Positions 8,919 to 17,891 of a DNA stretch of 64,000 nucleotides are shown piece after piece. The position numbers were made by a program, and so were the translations under genes. Origin of the DNA: Roseovarius indicus. Its GTDB lineage: Bacteria; Pseudomonadota; Alphaproteobacteria; Rhodobacterales; Rhodobacteraceae. The stretch spans positions 372,001 through 436,000 of the forward strand of contig NZ_CP031599.1 of NCBI RefSeq assembly GCF_008728195.1, read 5' to 3'. The notes under the pieces were generated by a model, which was given only the letters and a program-made list of their open reading frames with translations, had not been told where the DNA came from and ran no database searches. Position 1 is the first letter of the stretch. Each line of letters begins with the position of its first letter.

Positions 8919-9290
8919 CGGTTTCTTGCCTCCGGGCCTGTCTCGTCCGCGCGTCATCCCGCGCGGCCTTCATGGGCAGACCCGAGCCGTCGGGCGGTTG
9001 CCCCTTCACCCCGGCTTCACCCCGGCTTCACCGGGGCCGGAACAGCGTGGAGGAGGTCGGCAGGGAAGCTATTTGCCTCGCGATGCAAAGGCGGCTCTGC
9101 CGCCGGCGGAAATAGGTTCCCTGCCGACCTTGCAGGGGCAACCGCTTTGACGGCCTGCCCATCTCTTGAAGGCCGCTCGGGTGACGGGTGGATGCGCAAG
9201 GCCCGGGATGGGGTGAGGACGACGATCCAGAGCCACGACTGGGATGCAGCCCCCTTGCCCCGCACTCCCAGACCCCCTGCGCGATGCAGC
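8919..9290. other. non-coding gap with GC repeats and large inverted repeat
   Basis: I see no gene in this 372-base stretch on either strand. It holds 2.5 tandem copies of an 11-base CCCCGGCTTCA unit (about 9009-9032), the last of which forms a CCCCGG-CTTCA-CCGGGG hairpin, followed by a long inverted repeat at 9054-9130 described separately. It separates the Toprim gene from the DUF2493 gene. Confidence 0.5.
9054..9130. repeat. long imperfect inverted repeat
   Basis: The left arm starts AGGTCGGCAGGGAA (9054-9067) and continues with a nearly matching GCTATTTGCC. The right arm ends with the exact complement (TTCCCTGCCGACCT, to 9130), preceded by the complement of CCTATTTCCGCC. About 24 of 26 positions pair, around a 25-base GC-rich centre that itself contains GGCGGC/GCCGCC. 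It could be a terminator-like hairpin, a REP-type element or a protein-binding site. Confidence 0.6.
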
Positions 9291-10322
9291 TCAGCCCAAC
9301 AGGCGATGCTGATCCTCTGGCCCGATCTGACCTGCCAGATGCTGGCGCAGCGCGTCCTTGCCGTTCGCCCGAAGATCATCGTTGAAATCCCCGAGCCGCG
9401 GTTCCAGCACCCGCACACGCACCCCGACCTCGGAGGCTCTGGCGCTCAACCTCCCTGCCGCACGTTGCCCGGCCGGATCGCGGTCGATGGCGATGTAGAG
9501 GCGCTGGAGCCCCTCCGGCAGCAGGACCGCCCCGAGGTGTCCCGACGAGAGCGCCGCCCAGACGGGAAGGCTCGGGGCCGCCTCGGACAGGGACAGCATG
9601 GTCTCGATGCCCTCGCCGACGACGAGGATGTCATCCTGCGGGGTGAGCCTGACAGCATTGCCGAGGAGGTGACCCATAGCCCGACGCTCTGGATTCACTG
9701 CCGCCTTCCCCTGTCCGTCAGGCGCCAGCCAGGTGCGATGCACGCCCTGCACGGCCCCTGCCCCATCGGTAACCGCGGCGATCATCGCCGGTCTGGGGAT
9801 GCTCCGGGTCTGCCCCTCTTCCCGATGCCAGCACTTCGGGTGGAAGCGTAAGGCGCCGTTCGCCCCGAATTGGGTGATGCCTCGGGAACGGAGGTAGGTC
9901 TCAGCAAGCGTGCCTGTGATCGGGTTCGAGGCAGCAAACAATCGCGCCGCTGCCGCGGGAGTGTCACCGGGCGCCTTGGCCTTCCTCGGCTCTTGCTTAT
10001 CCGGGACGACCGGCTGCGGACGGCCAAGATGCGCTCGGGCCTCGGCGAGAAGGTCGGGGAAGCGCGTGATCCCCGTCCGGGCGCGGATGATGTCCAGGAG
10101 ATCGCCATGCTCGCCTGTGGCCCCATCCGTAAACTTGCCCGCTGCCCCTGGTCCCGACGCAGGACCCGTCAACCGCACGAAGAGCGACCGGCCGGGGTTG
10201 TTCTGCAGATCGCCGACGATCCAGTAGGATCCTTCCCGCCGTCCGGCGGGAAGGTAGGCACGACAGACGCCTTCGGCATTTTCTGCCAGATCGCGCACGA
10301 GGTCTTCGGTCTTGGAATACAT
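9291..10322 (-). CDS. Toprim/DUF7146 primase-like protein
   Basis: A 343-residue protein of the plasmid Toprim (DUF7146) family. The acidic Toprim motifs are visible: GEGIET at residues 236-241 and DRD at 280-282. The N-terminal part has the 'GPASGPGAAGKFTDGATGEHGDLLDII' type segment, normally placed before the Toprim domain; I quote only its position (about 52-78). Toprim folds bind Mg2+ and act in primases, topoisomerases and related nucleases, so DNA or RNA processing for plasmid replication or transfer is likely. It begins four bases after the end of the methylase-helicase gene, so the two are co-transcribed and probably coupled. Confidence 0.82.
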   Translation of the reverse strand: MYSKTEDLVRDLAENAEGVCRAYLPAGRREGSYWIVGDLQNNPGRSLFVRLTGPASGPGAAGKFTDGATGEHGDLLDIIRARTGITRFPDLLAEARAHLGRPQPVVPDKQEPRKAKAPGDTPAAAARLFAASNPITGTLAETYLRSRGITQFGANGALRFHPKCWHREEGQTRSIPRPAMIAAVTDGAGAVQGVHRTWLAPDGQGKAAVNPERRAMGHLLGNAVRLTPQDDILVVGEGIETMLSLSEAAPSLPVWAALSSGHLGAVLLPEGLQRLYIAIDRDPAGQRAAGRLSARASEVGVRVRVLEPRLGDFNDDLRANGKDALRQHLAGQIGPEDQHRLLG

Positions 10323-10325
10323 GGG

Positions 10326-13300
10326 TCAACAACCTCCGCGATCATGTAGCCTTGCGACAGGACAACGTGCAAGCAGACGATCCAGTATCGCGACGCCATC
10401 GGCGTCGGTCGGGCAAAACAGCCGAAGCTTCCAACTAATAATCTCCGAGAAGAAGCCATCGGCCTTGAGCCGGTCCTTGGCGGCCTCGGTGAACCCGGAG
10501 AGCTCGATCCGGTTCACGCCCATAACGCGGGACCGATGGAGCTCCATCCCCTCGGCCAGCCGCACCACGGTCTTGCCCTCCAGAACGAGGGCATGGACCT
10601 GCGCCGCCGACAGAGTCGGCGCGTCACTCGCAAGCGTGGTCGCGACCCAGGCGGGCGAGACACGGCGGCCGATGATGCGCTGACCGTCATCGGTCTGCAG
10701 CCGGTAGACGCGGGTTTCGTCCTGGGGGAGCTGCTTCCAGATCGGCAGCAGCAGGCCCGCCACGATGTGCAGCGTGGATTCCGAGAACTCGGGCACTTCA
10801 GCCAGTTCGGAATTCCATGCGGCGGTGAAGGCCGCGCGGTCGGCCTCGAGCCAATGGGTGTCCTCCATCAGCTTGGCCGGGACAGTGCTGGCCTCGGTCG
10901 GCCGGATCAGCCTGAGGCGTGGCTCGATGGTGCCATCATCCAGCATTAGGCTGGTGGCGGGCACCTGCACCGCGGCCCGGCCCGAGCGGCTGTTGACCAG
11001 AAGCCGCGCCTTCGGGTCATCGAGCCAGTCGAGCGCATCTGCGAGGGACGTCGGAGCATTGCGCCGCTTTTCCGCGATGGTCAAAAGCTGGGTTTCTGCG
11101 CCAGAACCGGGATGGGTGTAGATGACCCTTGCATCGGTTACGCGGAAGCTCTCGGCGCGCAGCGTCTCGAGGCCGAGGTCATAGACCCGGCGGCGATGGC
11201 CCCCTCGATCCGTTGATCGAGCAATTCCTCGAAAGCCGAGAAGAGCACGGCCTGCATGTTGATCGTCAACGCGAGCAGACGATTGAGGAAGGTCGTGATC
11301 GGCGGCAACTCGTCCTTCAGACCATTGTCATCGGTAAGGCTGAGACCGGTGGCATCCTCGAAAGCGCCGAGCGAGCAGCCCGCGACATCGCCGCGATAGA
11401 TACGACGGTAGAGTTGGCGCAAAGCATCACGGGCGTATGGGCTTTCGAGGTTGTCCTCGGGTCGGAACAGCCCCTGCCCGCCGGTCTGGCGCTGGCCGCG
11501 CGTGATGGCCCCCAGCGTGTCGAGACGACGGGCGATGGTGGAGAGGAACCGCTTCTCTGCTTTCACATCGGTGGCCACAGGCCGGAACAGCGGCGGCTGC
11601 GCCTGATTGGTGCGGTTCGTCCGCCCGAGGCCCTGGATGGCAGCATCCGCCTTCCAGCCCGGTTCCAGAAGGTAATGGACCCGCAGGCGCTGGTTCTTGG
11701 CCCCGAGATCGGCGTGATAGCTGCGCCCCGTGCCGCCCGCGTCGGAGAAGATCAGGATGCGCTTCTGGTCATCCATGAAAGCGGCGGTTTCCGCGAGGTT
11801 GGCCGATCCGGCTCGGCTTTCCACGACAAGCCGCGCGGCAGGACCCTCGCCCTTGCGAACGATGCGGCGCGAGCGGCCCGTGACCTCGGCCACGAGATCG
11901 GTGCCGAAGCGCTGCACGATCTGGTCGAGCGCGCCCGGGACGGGCGGCAGTGACGCCAGCTTCTCGATCAGCGCATCGCGCCTGCGTGCTGCCTCGCGGC
12001 ATTCGACCGGCTGACCATCGCGGACGACCGGTCGGGAAGACAGATTGCCCTCACTGTCGGTGAACGGCTCGTAGAGCTGCACCGGGAAGGAATGGGCGAG
12101 GTAGTCCAGCACATATTCCCTGGGAGTGATGTCGACGCGGATGTCGTTCCATTCCTCGGTCGGAATCTCCGAGAGACGGCGTTCCATCAGCGCCTCGCCG
12201 GTCGAGACGATCTGGATGACGGCCGCATGGCCTGCCGCGAGATCAGCCTCGATGCTGGAAATGAGGGTGGGGGTTTTCATGCTGGTCAACAGATGGCCGA
12301 AGAAGCGCTGCTTGGCGCTCTCGAAGGCCGAGCGAGCGGCGGATTTGGCCTGGCGGTTCAGAGTGCCGCTGTCACCCGTGATGTTGGCCGCCTCCATTGC
12401 GGCGGCAAGGTTGTTGTGGATAATGGCGAAGGCCCCGGCATAGGCATCGTAGATGCCGCACTGCTCGGGGGTCAGCGCATGCTCGAGCATCTCGTACTCG
12501 ACACCGTCATAGGAAAGCGACCGGGCGGTGTAGAGGCCAAGCGACCGCAGGTCGCGGGCGAGGACCTCCATCGCGGCGACGCCGCCTGCCTCGATGGCCT
12601 CGACGAATTCCGCGCGGGTGGCGAACGGAAAGTCTTCCCCACCCCAAAGACCGAGCCGCTGCGCATAGGCGAGGTTGTGAACCGTCGTCGCCCCCGTCGC
12701 CGAGACATAGACCACGCGGGCATTCGGAAGTTTGTATTGAAGGCGCAGGCCCGCCCTGCCCTGCTGCGAGGCCATGGTATCGCCGCGCTCGCCTTTGCCG
12801 CCGGCGGCATTGGCCATGGCATGGCTTTCGTCGAAGAGGATCACCCCGTCGAAATCTGCCCCGAGCCAGTCGACGATCTGGTCGACGCGGGATTTCTTCC
12901 CACCTCGTTCTTCCGAACGCAGCGTCGCATAGGTGGTGAAGAGAATGCCCTCGGTAAGCGGGATGTCGCGGCCTTGGGCAAAGCGCGAGAGCGGCGTCAC
13001 CAGCAGGCGCTCCTGCCCGAGCGCCGACCAGTCGCGCTGCGCATCTTCCAGCAGCTTGTCGCTCTTTGAGATCCACAGCGCCTTGCGTCTTCCTCGGGCC
13101 CAGTTGTCGAGCAGGATCCCGGCCGACTGGCGGCCCTTGCCCGCCCCGGTGCCATCGCCGAGGAAGAAACCCCGGCGGAAGTGGACGGCGTCAGCGGCAT
13201 CGTCCGCTGCAGCGGAGACCACGTCTCCGGTCTCATCCGCGGTCCAAGACCCCGTGAGATGCGCGCCATGCGCCTCCCCCGCATAGATGACGGTCTCGAG

Positions 13301-14701
13301 CTGCGCGTCTGACAGCAGGCCGTCGCGCAGGATGGTCGCCGGAAGCTTGGGGCGATAGCTCGGTTTCGGAGGTGCGACAGAGGCCATGGCCGCCGATTGC
13401 ACAAGCTTGGTCGGGTGCGATGCGGCGTCTGGGATGTCGATAGCCTGCAGACGGAAGGTCTCGTAGATCGCGTCGGACAGCCGTGCGGCATCTTCGTCCT
13501 CGGCGGCGTCGCGGAGAGCGTAGTACAGTTCTTCGGCCTCAATCGGCGTTTCGGGTTTCGCCATTTTAGCCGCAGAGGTCGCGCGCGATCGGCTGGTGGT
13601 TGTGTGTGTGGCGCGGGCAGGACTTCCCGGGAAGAGGGAAGAATGGAACAGACCTGCATTTGCGGCCTGTTCCAGTTCGAGGCGCGGCGGAATCTCTGCA
13701 GTGACCCGGGACATCAGATGCGCCACGTCCCTAGACATGGGTTGGCGCAGGTCTGCGGTGGTGCCGCCCGGCTCGCCGCCGCGGCATTTGTCGAAGACAG
13801 AAATCCGCGTCTCGAAGCTGGTGCCGTGCTTGGCGAAAGCGGCGCCCGACACCGCGCTGGTGAAGACGAGATGGGCCGTCTCGGTCATACGGCCGAAGGT
13901 CTCGGCCGAGGCCGGCGCATCCGGCGCGAAACCGGCCCCTGTGATGGCGACGAGCCGCCCGCCGGGGGCCAGGCGCGCGAGCGACGAGCGCAGATGCCGG
14001 GCCGTCGCCTCGGTCGACCGACCATCGACATTGGCTTGGGCCGAGAAGGGCGGGTTCATCAGGATGACGCTCGGGCTTGAGGAGGCGTCGAGATGATCAT
14101 CGATCTGCGCGGCATCGAACCGGGTGACCGGTCGGCCCGGGAAAAGCAGCCGAAGGAGATCGACGCGGGTTTCGGCCAGCTCGTTCAGCGAAAGATTGCC
14201 GCCCGCGATCTCGGCAAGGATCGCCAGGAGCCCGGTCCCGGCAGACGGCTCGAGGACCAGGTCGCGGGGCGTGATCTGTGCTGCCGCCAGTGCCGCCAGT
14301 CCCATGGGCAAGGGCGTGCTGAATTGCTGAAACCGCTCCATCTCTTCCGACCGCCGGGTGTGCGTGGGCAAGAGACCTGCCACCTTGGCGAGGATCGGCA
14401 ACAGCGCCGCAGGCGAGCCGGCACGCGCAAGCAGCGCCCGACCGAACTTTCGCAGAAAGAGGACCAGCGCCACCTCGCCCGCCTCATAGGCGAGCTTCCA
14501 GTCCCAAGCACCGGTCGCATCGGAACCGCCAAAGGCATGTTCCATCTCGCGGCGCAGGCGCAGCGCGTCGATCTGAAGCCCTTGCGCCAGATCGGGCTGC
14601 AGCGCTTCGGCAACAGCAACGATCGCAGAGGCAGGATTTGCTGCCAACGGGACAATGGGCGCAGGCAAGGACGCCTGCGCACCAGGGGCAAGATGGGTCA
14701 T
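10326..14701 (-). pseudogene. strawberry-notch-like methylase-helicase, one frameshift
   Basis: A gene for a ~1,450-residue protein. Residues 151-157 (EPSAGTG) and 216-219 (NPPF) form an N6-adenine-type methyltransferase domain. The Walker A-like GDGTGAGKG is at 515-523 and DESH at 624-627 of an SF2 helicase of the strawberry-notch group; the last 250 residues form a conserved C-terminal domain. The frame breaks at a CCC run (11186-11188, plus strand): reading past one missing G restores 'VYDLGLETLRAESFRVT…' into the downstream frame starting near 11084. As given, it makes 1,187 residues plus an untranslated 252-codon tail. Sequencing error is possible. Such proteins are common on alphaproteobacterial plasmids; whether they serve replication, transfer or defence is unknown. 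Confidence 0.8.
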
Positions 14702-14755
14702 CGGGAAACTCCGGAATGAAGGACAGGATCAGGCCCGGACTCCCTCTCTCGGGCA
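14702..14755 (-). promoter_or_regulatory. conserved 5' leader A
   Basis: The minus-strand leader of the methylase-helicase gene contains TCATTCCGGAGTTTCC just before the ATG, preceded by a GATCC-TTC block and a CGAGAGAG block. The DUF6878 gene (start 18771) has the same three blocks in the same order. The GGAG in it is the ribosome site. The conservation extends beyond what a ribosome site needs. Confidence 0.5.
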
Positions 14756-14828
14756 GCCTCGGACCTGATCTTTCCCGGCCCCTCTCTCCCTCTCGCACCA
14801 AGGTGTTCCCGACGCTTGGCTTGATTTT

Positions 14829-14843
14829 GTTCTTGTTATGTTC
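14829..14843 (+). promoter_or_regulatory. LexA-type SOS box in divergent region
   Basis: GTTC TTGTTAT GTTC fits the alphaproteobacterial LexA consensus GTTC-N7-GTTC exactly. It lies 36 bases before the plus-strand ATG at 14879 and 128 bases upstream of the minus-strand methylase-helicase start. It differs from the box at 7383-7397 at only two N7 positions. Confidence 0.55.
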
Positions 14844-14878
14844 TATTTTCAGAGCCAAGCCAGAAAGGGGGTTCCACC

Positions 14879-15175
14879 ATGGAAAGCAGCACCCGCGCCC
14901 TGCCCGTAACACCCAAGCAGATTGCCTATGCGCGGTCGCTCGCCCTGCGCAACCGGACGCTCCTGCTCTGGGAGGTTCAGCAAGACCGGCGATCTTTGAG
15001 CGCTTGGATCGAGGTTCAGGCCCGGCTGAAGCCTGTATCGGACATGGACCGGCTGCCCACGTCCAAGCAAGTAGCCTTCGCGGAGAAACTCGCCCGGATC
15101 AAACGGCGCGCCGTTCCGGACGAATGCTTCCGCGACAAGGGGCTCATGTCGAAGTGGATCGACGGGAATAAGTGA
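14879..15175 (+). CDS. conserved plasmid protein, unknown function
   Basis: A 98-residue soluble protein with two copies of a 'TPKQIAYARSLA / TSKQVAFAEKLA' motif (residues about 11-22 and 62-73). This short repeat is seen in small plasmid and topoisomerase-associated proteins; I do not know its function. Arg/Lys-rich helices suggest nucleic-acid or protein contact. The gene is divergent from the methylase-helicase operon and has a LexA-type box 36 bases upstream, so it may be DNA-damage induced. A GGGG-rich stretch precedes the start by about 10 bases. Confidence 0.7.
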   Translation: MESSTRALPVTPKQIAYARSLALRNRTLLLWEVQQDRRSLSAWIEVQARLKPVSDMDRLPTSKQVAFAEKLARIKRRAVPDECFRDKGLMSKWIDGNK

Positions 15176-15181
15176 TGGGTG

Positions 15182-15358
15182 TCAGTTGGTGGATGGCGAG
15201 TCGGCGCACGAATCCACCAAGGCTTCCTTCCGCCTACGAAACGCTGCTCGTAGTGCGTCGGTCGGTGGGGGCGGACAGTCCAACGCCTCAAAGAACGGCT
15301 GATGGTCACATGGCTTCAAGTTCGTGACGTCCGCGCTGTTGTCGTTTGCCTGTTTCAT
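15182..15358 (-). CDS. possible small protein after RES gene
   Basis: A 58-residue frame starting MKQANDNSAD, an N-terminal style often seen in alphaproteobacterial proteins. It is charged, has no membrane segment and matches no family I know. It starts 38 bases after the RES toxin stop on the same strand. The ribosome site is weak. A longer version would start at 15442, overlapping the RES gene. I include it as uncertain. Confidence 0.35.
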   Translation of the reverse strand: MKQANDNSADVTNLKPCDHQPFFEALDCPPPPTDALRAAFRRRKEALVDSCADSPSTN

Positions 15359-15395
15359 TTTTTCGGACCCCCAAAGGCGCATGCGCTGTAACTTG

Positions 15396-16097
15396 TCAGC
15401 CGACAGCCGCAATCGAGTAGTGCGGTGTCCCATCCCACACAAGATCCCAAGACGCGCCCGGCCGGACGTTCTGAATTGCGTGGGGCTCGAAGCAGACCAG
15501 GCAATTCCCGCCCGGTGCAGGAGCCCGGACCGAAGGGTAAATCAGGCCCTTGGATCCGCCCCGACGTAGATGCTGTGCCAGGCTTTGGCCCTCGGGATAC
15601 CCGACAGCCGGATCCGGATGCAGCGCCGGATGATCTGCCTCACCGGTCATGTCATCGAAGACGCCGATGAAGTCGGCCAGCAATTCCACATAGCGGGCGC
15701 TGTCCTGGAAGCTGCCGGTAAAGCCGAGTTCGCGTGTGCGGTGCCAGGCCACTTCGCTGACAGAAACCCTCACATCCCATGCGCAGTACCACGCGCCGCG
15801 CTCCTCGGCGTTGAAGCGGTTTCCGCCGACGCGGGTGTAAGTGAAGGCTGCGTTGACGTGACTGTCCCCATAGATGCGCAGATCGCGGCTGCGGCGTTGC
15901 CAAGCGAGTTCGCGCGGGTCCAGATGCGGGTTGCGCCCGCGTTCGGCCTGTAGACGCCCACTGGTCAGGCCCTCGATCTCTGCCAAGATCTCCATCTCGT
16001 CATCGGTATCGACGAGACCGCGCAGCGATGGTGGCTTGTGGTAGGTGGCGGGCAGGAGACGAACGAGACCGCGATCGGAAATCTCGGTCTGCTTCAT
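15396..16097 (-). CDS. RES-domain NAD-degrading toxin
   Basis: A 233-residue RES-family protein. RES toxins break down cellular NAD+ (phosphorolysis or hydrolysis) and stop growth. The family pattern is seen as an N-terminal R-L-x-x-A-x-Y (residues about 13-19), RFN in the middle ('GGNRFNAEERGAWYCAW', about 92-108), and Ser/Glu-containing segments after it. The gene overlaps the upstream antitoxin by four bases (ATGA at 16094-16097), as usual for the Xre-RES pair. The length is typical. It likely works as a plasmid-maintenance or stress toxin. Confidence 0.85.
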   Translation of the reverse strand: MKQTEISDRGLVRLLPATYHKPPSLRGLVDTDDEMEILAEIEGLTSGRLQAERGRNPHLDPRELAWQRRSRDLRIYGDSHVNAAFTYTRVGGNRFNAEERGAWYCAWDVRVSVSEVAWHRTRELGFTGSFQDSARYVELLADFIGVFDDMTGEADHPALHPDPAVGYPEGQSLAQHLRRGGSKGLIYPSVRAPAPGGNCLVCFEPHAIQNVRPGASWDLVWDGTPHYSIAAVG

Positions 16098-16483
16098 GCC
16101 CCACCACGCAACGCATCAAGATAGGTCCGAACCGCGAGGATCTGCGGCAAACCCCCGTCGATGGCGGTGTCGACTGGTCGGCTTCCACCAAAGAGCGGCC
16201 CCTTGTTCGGTCGGGTGAACCAGCTTTTTGCCAGCGGCTCCGAGAAGTAGAGTTCGAGCGACTTGAAGATGCCAATTACAGCGCTGAGCCGCAGCAGTTG
16301 GTCCTTGGTGAGCTCTCCGGCGAAATCCGGCTTCTTGGCGCGCTTCCATGTGCTCTCTGACATGTCGGCAAGGCCAGCCGCTTCCTTGAGACTGAGACCC
16401 CAAGCATCGGCCACGCGTGCATAAGCTTTCAACGCGACGGTGTTGATCTGTGCGGGTTCCCGGATTTTCTCTGCAACGTACAT
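16094..16483 (-). CDS. Xre/MbcA/ParS-type antitoxin
   Basis: A 129-residue antitoxin starting MYVAEKIREP. It has an Xre-like helix-turn-helix in its N-terminal half ('LSLKEAAGLADMSESTW', about 30-46) and the toxin-binding MbcA/ParS C-terminal domain ('LFGGSRPVDTAIDGG', near 95-110). I chose ATG 16483 because GGAGG stands five bases before it; ATG 16495 is an alternative. It neutralises the RES toxin encoded next and should repress the pair through the palindrome at 16508-16521. Confidence 0.85.
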   Translation of the reverse strand: MYVAEKIREPAQINTVALKAYARVADAWGLSLKEAAGLADMSESTWKRAKKPDFAGELTKDQLLRLSAVIGIFKSLELYFSEPLAKSWFTRPNKGPLFGGSRPVDTAIDGGLPQILAVRTYLDALRGGA

Positions 16484-16502
16484 GGCGTCCTCCATTGGCT
16501 TC

Positions 16503-16530
16503 AATATAGTCCATATGGACTTACTGTAAA
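16503..16530 (-). promoter_or_regulatory. toxin-antitoxin promoter with palindromic operator
   Basis: Minus-strand -35 TTTACA (16525-16530) and -10 TATATT (16503-16508) are 16 bases apart. The spacer holds the perfect 14-base palindrome AGTCCATATGGACT (16508-16521), the expected operator for the Xre antitoxin. Confidence 0.65.
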
Positions 16531-16560
16531 GATCAAATGAACCTTGCACTTTGATCACTG

Positions 16561-17205
16561 TTACCCGAACCGCCGCCCTCCTTCCGTGAACGTATACTCG
16601 TTGACGATGATCCCCTCCTCGATGGCCTCGTCCGAGGTGAGGTGGTCGTATTCGGCTTCGAGCTGGCGGTAGAGCCAGCGGGCCAGATCGCGCAGCGCCT
16701 CGGTCACGAGCTCCTCGGCGTCCTCGGTCGGCGGCTGCCACCTCGGACTGTCCCGCGTGACGTCGATCGACATGGTGTATTCATGGTAGTAGCGGCCACG
16801 GTGGCTGGCCTCGGCGGCGAGTTGGTAGAAGTTTCGCCGCTGGATGGCCTGCAGACGGTCGGCGATGCCATGCAGCGTCGCGTCGGTCGGGGCGTAGTCC
16901 CGGATGCGCGTGGCCGCGCCCTTGGCGTGGGACCAGTAGCCCTCGAAGCAGGCGCCGTCGCCCTGGCTCCAGAAACCGGAAAACCAGATGCAAGGCTTGG
17001 CCCGCGCCCCGCCACCCATCAGGCGGACGGCGGTGGTCTTCAGGCAGATGCCGAGGATTTCGCAGACCCGCTCGAAATCCTCATAGACCGCATCCCACCA
17101 GTCGTCGTGGGGTCCAAGGTCGCGATACCAGTTGCGGGCCTTCTCCTTGGCGGCATCCGAGAGTTCGGGGAACTGGTAGACGGTGGTGCAGATCACCTCA
17201 GGCAT
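16561..17205 (-). CDS. conserved plasmid/phage-type hypothetical protein
   Basis: A 214-residue soluble acidic protein, rich in Trp and Tyr. I do not assign a function; relatives are often labelled as antitoxin of a stability system, a label I would not trust. The N-terminal part ('YQFPELSDAAKEKARNWYR') looks like a short helical pair. The gene is last in a minus-strand operon of small conserved plasmid genes (18771 to 16561); its start overlaps the end of the preceding 139-residue gene by eight bases. Confidence 0.7.
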   Translation of the reverse strand: MPEVICTTVYQFPELSDAAKEKARNWYRDLGPHDDWWDAVYEDFERVCEILGICLKTTAVRLMGGGARAKPCIWFSGFWSQGDGACFEGYWSHAKGAATRIRDYAPTDATLHGIADRLQAIQRRNFYQLAAEASHRGRYYHEYTMSIDVTRDSPRWQPPTEDAEELVTEALRDLARWLYRQLEAEYDHLTSDEAIEEGIIVNEYTFTEGGRRFG

Positions 17206-17617
17206 CGATGTCCTCCCCGTTCAATGCGGCGGCCAGCCATTCTTGCGTGCTGGACCAGCCGATGGATTTGCGCGCACCGAGATCGATGGCATGCGCGCCG
17301 CCACCAAAGGCGTCGAGTCGTGGCCGAGAGCAGGTCAGAGAATACTGGAACCCCCAAGGGCCGGTGAGGTCGAGCTCTTCAGCAAGACGCAGGACGAAGC
17401 GGATGACGGCTTCGACATCGCCGTTCCCGTCATCATGGATCCAGAGGCTGCTGCCCTCGGGCGCGTCCTGGCGCATGAGATCGAAGCCAGCGATATCCGG
17501 GTCGTCGGCGTCCTGATCCGCAGCGCGCAGTTCCTGGAACAGCGCGAGTGCACGGGCAGCCTTGTCGGGGCTGCCGACGTCGAGCAGGCACGAGAAATGG
17601 GTGAAGTATTCTGCCAT
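17198..17617 (-). CDS. conserved hypothetical protein
   Basis: A 139-residue acidic soluble protein (MAEYFTHFSCLLDVGS start) with a good AAGGAGG ribosome site seven bases before the ATG. No domain is recognised. It ends in 'QEWLAAALNGEDIDA'. It is in the DUF6878/DUF6915 operon; an eight-base overlap links it to the next gene. A strong hairpin (17640-17659) stands in its leader. Confidence 0.7.
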   Translation of the reverse strand: MAEYFTHFSCLLDVGSPDKAARALALFQELRAADQDADDPDIAGFDLMRQDAPEGSSLWIHDDGNGDVEAVIRFVLRLAEELDLTGPWGFQYSLTCSRPRLDAFGGGAHAIDLGARKSIGWSSTQEWLAAALNGEDIDA

Positions 17618-17639
17618 GGGAACCTCCTTAATGGGGAAG

Positions 17640-17659
17640 ACCCGGCCAAGAGGCCGGGT
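17640..17659 (-). promoter_or_regulatory. intergenic hairpin in operon
   Basis: ACCCGGCC-loop(4)-GGCCGGGT forms a perfect 8-base-pair stem 23 bases before the ATG at 17617. There is no T-run after it on either strand, so it is more likely an mRNA processing, stability or attenuation element than a classical terminator. Confidence 0.5.
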
Positions 17660-17692
17660 ACTGAATCGGGATGAAGGGTCGGCCGGGAGCGA

Positions 17693-17890
17693 TCAGCCGA
17701 TCGACGTGTCGTCTGCCGCCTTTCGTGCGGCATGCGCGCAGAGCATTTGCCGGTAGAAATGCTTGCGCGCGGTTCGGAGGCCGCAAACGGCGCGTGTGTT
17801 GGGGTGCAGCGCCCGGATCGCCGCGCGAACCACTGCCAGTGGCGAAGCGGTCAGCGGCAAGCCAAGACTTAGATAAGTGGGATCGGTCAT
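17693..17890 (-). CDS. small conserved hypothetical protein
   Basis: A 65-residue basic protein with a His/Arg-rich C-terminal half. I recognise no family. It starts one base after the stop of the DUF6915 gene, which argues that it is a real, coupled member of the operon. The N-terminal 'LSLGLPLTASPLAVVRAAIRAL' is mildly hydrophobic but too polar for a clear membrane segment (described by its first residues about 7-28). Confidence 0.55.
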   Translation of the reverse strand: MTDPTYLSLGLPLTASPLAVVRAAIRALHPNTRAVCGLRTARKHFYRQMLCAHAARKAADDTSIG

Positions 17891-17891
17891 G

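Noticed and set aside
12092..13069. 325-codon plus-strand frame inside the methylase-helicase gene
   Set aside because: Antisense shadow of the helicase region with Walker A and DESH motifs on the other strand.
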